Source: Ectobius pallidus
Taxonomy: Eukaryota; Arthropoda; Insecta; Blattodea; Ectobiidae
Direction: 5' to 3'
Assembly: GCA_964059195.1 (NCBI GenBank)
Contig: CAXKWD010000007.1
Location: 57,165,163-57,229,162, forward strand
DNA length: 64,000 bases
Positions 57,069-64,000 of the stretch are shown here, in pieces. How positions within the stretch are numbered: position 1 is the first letter of the stretch; each line of letters begins with the position of its first letter. Made by a program: the position numbers and the translations under genes. The notes under the pieces were generated by a model. The model saw only the letters and a list, made by a program, of their open reading frames with translations, did not search any database and had not been told where the DNA came from.

Positions 57069-57755
57069 CTGCGTTTCTCAACCTTTTTGAACCCGAGGAC
57101 ATCTAAAATGTCTAAAATATTTTACGGACCTCTAATTTTACATCCCATTTTTAAAAGTAGGTTGTATGTAGGCCTATATTCTTAATATTTGGGGTATTAA
57201 TTATAGGTCATTATAACGAAATACCGTTTCTTTTAATTCGACGGAAACACAGTTATTGAAGTGGATTAAAATTATTGACAGTAAAATTATATTTTGAACA
57301 GACTTTAATAGGTATTACAAATTCGATAATATAAGTAGGAATTATGTTATTATTCACTTTCAATGAGACGGTCGAACTTGTCGCCTCTTGCTGAGTTCCT
57401 GGATATTTGGCTCGATATTAGTCAAATTTAGTCGAAGATCAGAAGATACATTGAGTCGGTTTCTGTATTTTATTTTTAGTTAAACGAGCTATGAAAATCC
57501 CTTCTAACAGAGATAGGTTCTTGAAAACTGCATGGCGCCTCTAATAACAAATTCTGTGGTTCGTAACTGCAAAAGTAAGGAATCTTGCAATATGACCTGT
57601 ATTTTCCAAGATTTTAAAAACTTTGACATCTAGTGTCCATTTTGCGTGAAAAATGTGAACTTCTTTACTTCCCACTTGCTTTATGACATTTTTAAATTAA
57701 TTATGTCTGCGGACCATCTGCACCATCTTCGCGGACCATAGGTTGAGAAACGCTG
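57069..57755. mobile_element. hAT-like MITE
   Basis: Ends are C(T/A)GCGTTTCTCAACC on the left and GGTTGAGAAACGCTG on the right. The flanking 8 bases are CTGTAGAC (57061-57068) and CTCTAGAC (57756-57763), matching at 7 of 8, the target size of hAT elements. The subterminal word GCGGACC(A/T) recurs near the right end and TACGGACC near the left. No transposase is encoded. Confidence 0.8.
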
Positions 57756-57763
57756 CTCTAGAC

Positions 57764-58162
57764 TCAAAGGTGGATGATGCCCAGGATCCCTCTTCTTACC
57801 TCTCCTCTGATTGTGCCTATATGAACCCTCCCAAGGATTTAGGAGTCTCAGGGAGGTTTCAAGTTAGCACACGCAATTACACAAGACGATTGTTTCAAAA
57901 ATATTGTTCCACTTTATTCCCTACATTACCTGCATTACACATGTAAAGAGATTTCAATACGCTATTCTCTAAATCCTTGACTTCCCCATTTTGGATATCC
58001 CAAACTCACATCCGTTTCCTCCGAAACTTATATACCATATACACGTCTGCCTCCATGGCCAAACATTTTGCCACTTATGTCGTGTAGTAGTCTCCGCTGG
58101 CTTTCTAAATTAAAACTGGATTCGCAATTACCCTGGAGAAATTGAACAATAACTCGATATGA
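57764..58162. other. No gene seen
   Basis: Flank between the hAT-like MITE and provirus E2. The ORF 57743-57946 straddles the MITE end and is not supported. Confidence 0.35.
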
Positions 58163-58700
58163 TGTCAGAAGTTAAAGTTAAATTTATTAAGTAAAAGATG
58201 AATATAAGTACAACGCAGTCGGACATAGAGTCGTTCTGCCAACAACAAGTAGAATACAATGTTTTTACAAATTACATACGTATTTATACTTGCCATGAAG
58301 GGAGGAGCCTTCAACCCTACATTAAATATTATCCACTAAATGTAAATGTTTAATCTTCAACATAACAAATATTATAACTATTACTTTATTCACTAATGGA
58401 ACATCTCAGGTCCTCATCGGAAATGGTTGTTTATATATTTTATCCTTTCCCACAAACATTTAATATAAATGTTTAGTCTCTACGTAACAAATATTATAAC
58501 TTGTTATTTTATCCACTAATGGAACATCTCAGACCCTCTTAGGAAATAAACAAGGTTAATGTATATTAAACAATGATACAAGTGTTTCCCTGTAATTTAC
58601 AAGGGGGTAGGGATGCCTAAAGTCCAACAAGATAATTAACTTTAAGAAAAAGGGAGAAAACATGTATATTATTATATGTAAATATGAAGTATACATGACA
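58163..58700 (-). repeat. E2 3' LTR (inferred boundaries)
   Basis: The inner edge is set by the polypurine tract: on the - strand AAAGGCGGAGG precedes TGTCATGTATAC, so the LTR ends at about 58700 in + coordinates. The outer edge is placed at TGTCA (58163), which pairs with the TGACA end as a 5-bp inverted terminus. An AATAAA on the - strand lies near the outer end. The other LTR is not available to confirm this. Confidence 0.5.
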
Positions 58701-58941
58701 CCTCCGCCTTTATTTTATGTTCAAGACAATGACTTGAACATACGATAAAGTATATGTAAAATAAGTTAAAAGACCTTAAACTCGTTGGTCTTGCCAATTT
58801 GCAAAATCTGGTCTAGTATTTACTTTCTGAGATGAACGAAGACCTTTTCTTTTCTCAAAGCGAGAAGGAGAACTAATTTCTATCACGGGGTTATTATCAG
58901 TAGGAATTAATACAAGTGAGAAGTTATCTAGAGATCTGGTC

Positions 58942-61009
58942 TTATTTTTTTTGAACTCGTTCCTTCATAGCAGTATCTAATAATGTATCAAACTCTTTCA
59001 CACTCTTCCTGGAATCTTCTTGTTGGGTTGCATTGTTACCTTGTTCGTATTCACTATCATCTGATTCCACGTAATTTCTTCTTTTATTACCTTTAGTTAT
59101 GGTTACTTTATTCTTGTTTATTATTTGAGGGCGTTGATAGCATTTTTTGCAATCATCAAAACATGCCTTGGGATTAATGTTACTTAATAATTTATAAGAA
59201 CATTGTCGGCAACAATTACAACAGCAGCAAGAAACAATCCAAATTACAATTAAAAACACCATACAACTTACATAAAACCATATTGAATAATAATATTCAG
59301 ACCATTCACTGTTATTGTGTATTCTTTCCTTTTCATCCTCAATCATTTTATTTACCTCTTGTATTTTATATCCAGCAAATTTAAAATCATTTAAAGATGA
59401 TAATATATTTTGAAAGGGCAAATTGATAGAATGATCAGCCAACTTAATTTGATCATCGATATCCAAGCAGCAGTCATTACTTAGTGGTGCTACAGGGATA
59501 ATATCTAATTTTGAATTATTATGAGTTTTTGTTTGAAGGGGGTGTATCATTCCTGACACAGTAATGCCTTTGCATTGCTCATTCATTATTAATCTTCCTC
59601 GACCCTTAATGTTTAACTGATATCTCTGATCAGGACAGATGCTTGTGAAAAGTTCAGATCTAGGAGCCACAAATAACCATTCGTTATTATCTTTTAGTGG
59701 TATCCACATGGACTGTGTGAGGGGTAAGTAAGACATTTCTAAGTCACACACCTCTGGCACATATTGTGTAAATGGATGCAGCAGAGTAGGAACACATTCC
59801 TTCTCCGGGATATAATTATAAATGGGTACATTCTCCTTACATACGTACGTAAAATAATTTGGCTTTTTACAATCATGAAATTTCTCAAAATTAAGATACA
59901 CATATTTTGTCTTAACTAAATCAGTAGCTATATAATCATGGGTAGATTGTATAAATTTTACAGTCATATTTCCTTGCATTACTACAGGAAAGGGAGCAAT
60001 TTGATAAATATAAAACTTTTGTTGTTCTAATAAGGGTACCTTGATCACATAAACTAACATTTGATTCTGAGTATACACCACTGGTTCCATCAATTTCATA
60101 GCCTGACTTCAAGAGAAAGGAGGTATAATATTTTCCTGACTTACCTCTTTTCTTAAAATATCATTAATGCTCTTATAAGTAATGATATGAGGTTGTATCA
60201 CACCATTCTGTGCATTCATATAAGCATCTATTAACAAATCATAGCTTTGCTTACATTCATTTAAACCAATCTCTATATGTCTGATTTTAATATTAAGAGA
60301 ATTAATTACATTGGATGCTAGTTCTTTCTTAGAAAGACGTTCATTTATTTCATGCTGAAATTTGTTAAATTCATCAGATATTTCTTGATCATTTCTCATC
60401 AATTCTACTAAAGAGGTGTTTACAGTTAATAATGTAGATTTTAATACTGTCATTTGATCAGAACTAATTTTTTAATAATGTCATTGATCTTTTCTTACTT
60501 TGTTTATTTGATCCTTATATTTATTGATTTCGGCGTCAGTTGCCGTACCAAATAATATCTTTGACAGCTCTCCAACAAAACCTAATACACTTCTTTTTTC
60601 TTTGTCATTTCTAACCTTAATATCTGAAATTTCTGAAAATATTTGAACAGTTCTTTCAACTAATACTCTTTTAGATTCTACATAATATTATACTAGATTC
60701 GCAATCTGTCAAAGGATACCAGTCTTCCTTATTAAATTGCTGACATTTTGCCTACAGTACATCTATTTGTTTCCGAATATTATTCCATAATGTGTTAACA
60801 TTGTTCACCTCTACGTAAGTGATAATTTCCCATTGATTTGAGTACAACCACATTTCTCCTAAATAATCAAAATATATACCTCCACTTCCATCTATCGGTT
60901 GTATTTTTAAATCTTCTTCACCATGTAAATTGCTTGGGCATCCCAATATTACTATTATTATTGTTATTCCCACGTATAATAACATTTCGTAGCTGACCCT
61001 GCAACACAA
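58942..61009 (-). pseudogene. E2 env: baculovirus-F-like envelope fusion protein, broken
   Basis: The N-terminal part (61009-60752) has a hydrophobic signal peptide and GIYFDYLGEMWLYSNQW, the usual start of insect F-like Env. A stop at 60752 and then a frameshift follow. The furin-type KEKR, followed by SVLGFVGELSKILFGT (fusion-peptide pattern), is readable near 60605-60550 in an ORF with no start codon. The heptad-rich region is 60453-60109 and a single in-frame TGA at 60109-60111 precedes the large C-terminal part (60099-58942). That holds paired Cys, a transmembrane helix near residues 280-300, a Cys cluster and an acidic cytoplasmic tail of about 85 residues. It would mediate membrane fusion but is inactivated. 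Confidence 0.8.
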
Positions 61010-61859
61010 GGTTTTATCGGGTCACTCCCAATTATTCTAGCATTGCTCTTACTTAAATTTAAGTATTTTCTTTGTGTAATATGACCTAAATTTACTTTCT
61101 CATACATTTTACCATATGCACTTATTACTCATGCAAATTAAATCTTCCTTACACAGTATTTATTGAATAGTTTCCTCTTAATTATTTTTTTAGTTTCCTT
61201 TTATAATTTACCTAGATTTACGTATTACAGCAAATCCTCTGTATCCTCTATTTCTGCTTCAAATAAAGTTTAGATTGATTTTAAATGCTTTTACTCGTGT
61301 TTCTTTACATTTTATCTTGTAAATATTCCTGACAATATTACAGCAAATCTTCTCTATTCCTGACATTAATCACTTAATTTGATTTACCTCTTTATTGTAA
61401 ATCCACTTCATTCTCAAGCTATCCTCAACTCACTTAATGTTTGCTCATGTCCCTTTTATTTTATTTTCCCTTGATTTCTTGTTATCGTCCCAGACAATAA
61501 TCAATGAAATCCTCTCTATCCTCGACCAACAACACAGAACACCTGACAGCACAAGATATTCTCAACACATTACCTTTATGTGTTACAACTCTATGCAGTA
61601 TTCTTACAATGACACCCATGTGTCTATTTTCACAACACAATACATTTATGTGTTACCACTCTATATTTTTGCAGTCTTCTTACTCTATATTTTGCAGCCT
61701 TCCTACTACGACGACACGTGTCCACTATAACTTTCTTTAGTTACCACTTTACAATACCATTTTACAATACAATATGCATATTGATTTTCTTCTCTCAAAC
61801 TGGAATTTCTCTCACTAACTACCTCAGTGGTTAGTTTTCTCACTTCTTAGTCCTAACGA
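61010..61859. other. E2 pol-env interval, no clear gene
   Basis: AT-rich. The + strand ORFs at 61437-61740 come from local direct repeats (CAACACA...TACCTTTATGTGTTAC). It lies between the integrase C-terminus and env and may contain the env splice acceptor. Confidence 0.4.
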
Positions 61860-63295
61860 CTAATTATCTAAGACTTGACCTGAAACATAAGGCCTCGTCC
61901 GCGTAATATGTGTATGGAGTACTTTTCTCCCATCATTACCCAACTTTCTTAGCTCTACATTTACTCCCATTATTTTCTTTAACTCGACGGCCCATGCCAG
62001 ACTGAATCCAATTTCCGGCGTTTCTCCCTTTTTACTAGGACTAAATCCCCTATCTTATACTGCGGATCATTCACCTTTTGCTTACTTAATTCGCAAGTCT
62101 TCTCCTTGCTCCTAACTAAATTTGTTCTTGCTTCTTCCCAAGTCTGCTGAAATTTCTGTTTTACACTTCGTACATAATCTTCTTAATTATATAACACTTC
62201 TGGTTTTTTCTGTAAAACTCCTGGTATGTTAGCCTTCCTACCGAACATTACTTCGTACGGTGTGAACTTTGACTGGGTGTGAGGTGTTGTATTATAGTTA
62301 AAAACTGCAAAGGGTACCCACCGGTCCCATTCGTACTGTTTTTCTCTACAGAAACATCTTAAATACTCTACTATCACTTTATGTGACCTCTCGAGACTAC
62401 CATTTGACTGTGGATAGTAAATACTCGTGTTCATTTTGCTTATTTTTAACATTTTACACAATTTATTCATCAAATCACTTGTGAACTGTCCGCCTAAATC
62501 CGTCAAAATTTTACATGGGATTCCGTAAATTAAAATAATATTCTCCATAAGAGCGGAAGCTACACTTTCAGATGTTTGGTCCTTCATAGGAACTCCGATA
62601 AGATACTTACTTAAATTATCTTGGCATGTCAATAAATATTTATTTTCCTTCTCTGACTGTGGAAAAGGTCCTACTATGTCCAAAGCTATTTTGTCCCAAG
62701 TTACCTCACTAGTATCCGTTTGCTCGAATGGTAGTTTTACCGTTCTATTCGCATGTTTGTTTAATTGACAAATATTACATTTACGAATGTAGTTTTCTAC
62801 ATCTTGGAACAAGCCTGTCCAATTTGTGTATAGTTTAATCCTCTCAAACGTACGTTGTATGCCATTGTGCCCTCCAACTGGACAAACATGAAATTCCTTT
62901 AAAATCCTCTTTTTCCTATTTTCTGATATCTCGGAAACGTTTTCTACCATAGCAGTGGTCGGGTACCTGCTTAAGGAATCTACGTGTAAAATATTTGTAC
63001 CGGCTCGATGCACTATCTCGAAGTCATATTCTTCTAATAGTAATCGCCATCTTAAAATACGCGAACCTGGATCTTTTACGTTCATAAGCCATTTTAAGGG
63101 TTTATGATCTGTTACTATAACAAACTTTTGGCCCAAGAGGTAGGGTCTAAAGTGATTACACGACCAAATTATACTCAGAAGTTCTCGTTCTGTCGTTCTG
63201 TAATTAATTTCTGCGGGTGACACTAAACGACTAGCATAAGCAATTGGTTTGTCTTCTCCTATTTTTCCTTCACTGAGAATGCTACCTATAGCTTA
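61860..63295 (-). pseudogene. E2 pol: RNase H and integrase
   Basis: The open frame 63223-62183 (346 codons) begins within RNase H: TTERELLSIIW (catalytic Glu), TDHKPL (Asp) and HVDSLSR. The integrase zinc domain (H..H, then CNICQLNK) and DD35E core follow: ALDIVGPFP, LTDLGGQFTS and YPQSNGSLERSHK, with all three acids present. After the stop at 62183 the C-terminal domain continues in another frame (about 62160-61860; GDLVLVK). An in-frame TAG at 63293-63295 separates RNase H from the RT remnant. Confidence 0.8.
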
Positions 63296-63925
63296 GCTGC
63301 TACTGTCAGTGGTCAGAATAAAATTTTTACTAAAATCATTAAATTGTAACACTGGGTACGTCATTAAACACTGTCTTAATTTATCAAAACTATTTTTCTC
63401 TTCTTGCGTCCATTTCCAAGGATTATTTTTCTTCAATAATTCAGTTAACGGCTTCGCAATTTTACTAAAGTCTGGAATGAATCTTCTATAATATCCTACC
63501 AAACCAAGAAATTATTTTACTTCCTTTTCTTTCGTAGGGACAGGAAATTTTTCTATAGCCTGTACCTTGTCGCGATCTGGTGCTACGCCATCTTGACTTA
63601 CAACATGCCCTAAGTATTTTAATTCTGATTTCAAAAATTAAAAGCTCTACTACCTATCTATTTCTTCCTGATGATTTTGCGGGAGTCTATATGACTTTAG
63701 ATTAATTGGGCGTATATTATCTACGCTCGGGGTCGGTATGTGATGTTTAACTCCTTTTATTTCAGCTAGCCTATCACCCGGTAATCTAAATACATCGTTG
63801 TATTCACAACATATTGCTTTTATTTCTTCGCTACCTTCCTTTATATGTGAAAAGCGTAACTTTCTCATTAATAACGCATTTCTGTCTTGGGGGTTTCTTA
63901 CTATAGCGGATTGTTTGACACTCAA
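63296..63925 (-). pseudogene. E2 pol: reverse transcriptase with core deleted
   Basis: 63925-63650 covers the region leading into RT (HHIPTPSVDNIRPINLKSYR, then QNHQEEIDR) and stops. Directly beyond, at about 63640-63505, the frame gives ELKYLGHVVSQDG and FPVPTKEKE, which normally lie after the catalytic Y-x-D-D, then GYYRRFIPDFSKIAKPLT and DSSS. So the palm, including all catalytic Asp, is missing between about 63636 and 63650: an internal deletion. This copy cannot reverse-transcribe. Confidence 0.75.
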
Positions 63926-64000
63926 ACACTCTAGGAGAGTTACACAACTCTACTTCGTCCTCATTTAGATTTATTACCAAACAGCAAAATTTACCATTAT
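63926..64000. other. E2 interior at window edge
   Basis: Presumably part of the E2 pol upstream of RT. Too short to assign. Confidence 0.3.

Larger units (their letters stand above)
58163..64000 (-). mobile_element. Errantivirus-like provirus E2, 3' part
   Basis: A second LTR element with env, on the - strand and cut by the window end: RT remnant, RNase H and integrase (63925-62183), env (61009-58942), polypurine tract and left LTR. Its proteins differ clearly from E1 in sequence, so it is a separate family. Gag, protease and the other LTR lie beyond 64000. Confidence 0.85.

Noticed and set aside
61437..61740. Two overlapping + strand ORFs
   Set aside because: They arise from local direct repeats in the pol-env interval of provirus E2.

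Overview
This is arthropod, almost certainly insect, nuclear DNA: AT-rich, dense in transposable elements, and with very little host coding sequence. The one confident host exon, at 2544-2886 on the + strand, looks like the first coding exon of fused lobes (fdl). That gene encodes a membrane-anchored beta-N-acetylglucosaminidase that trims N-glycans in the secretory pathway. The exon ends on a consensus 5' splice site and no later exon is recognisable, so the remaining 61 kb may be one giant first intron filled with mobile elements. Very large introns and this mix of elements suit a large-genome hemimetabolous insect, but the species cannot be named from the sequence.

Layout. 1-2543: AT-rich upstream DNA ending in a TATA box next to a perfect heat-shock-element-like triplet. 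2.9-10.6 kb: SINE-like sequence, a 1.28-kb element with 29-bp perfect terminal inverted repeats (TIRs) and a scattered 16-bp motif, LINE-tail repeats and tandem repeats. 10.9-22.4 kb: a giant palindrome, arm A inverted relative to arm B, plus a rearranged third copy C. It carries 195-bp tandem arrays, an intact 162-codon ORF and a second Cys-containing ORF. 23.1-27.7 kb: a decayed R1-clade LINE. 28.5-43.5 kb: a complete but broken errantivirus-like (Ty3/gypsy with env) provirus on the - strand with two about 1.03-kb LTRs. A SINE and a jockey/CR1-like LINE have inserted into its pol, and a 702-bp mariner-derived foldback element has inserted into that LINE. 43.7-44.3 kb: a mini piggyBac with TTAA ends. 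45-48.5 kb: LINE relics and tandem repeats. 49.1-49.8 kb: a broken THAP-domain gene. 49.9-55.9 kb: a second palindrome of about 6 kb. 57.07-57.76 kb: a hAT-like MITE. 58.2-64 kb: the 3' part of a second, different errantivirus-like element (- strand), running off the window.

The most unusual signal is inside the first provirus. Antisense to gag-pol-env, one GC-rich ORF lies just inside each LTR. The left one ends on a perfect GAG|GTAAGT donor; the right one starts on a strong pyrimidine-tract acceptor and is followed by a stop and an AATAAA. Together they look like a two-exon antisense gene whose intron is the entire coding part of the provirus. The left exon seems to need a one-base correction to read through, so this copy may itself be broken. 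I know of no antisense spliced gene in insect errantiviruses, though extra antisense ORFs are known in some plant Ty3/gypsy elements and in deltaretroviruses. The second candidate novelty is the 162-codon ORF of the first palindrome, intact in one of three copies, which weakly suggests a small single-strand-DNA-binding type fold.
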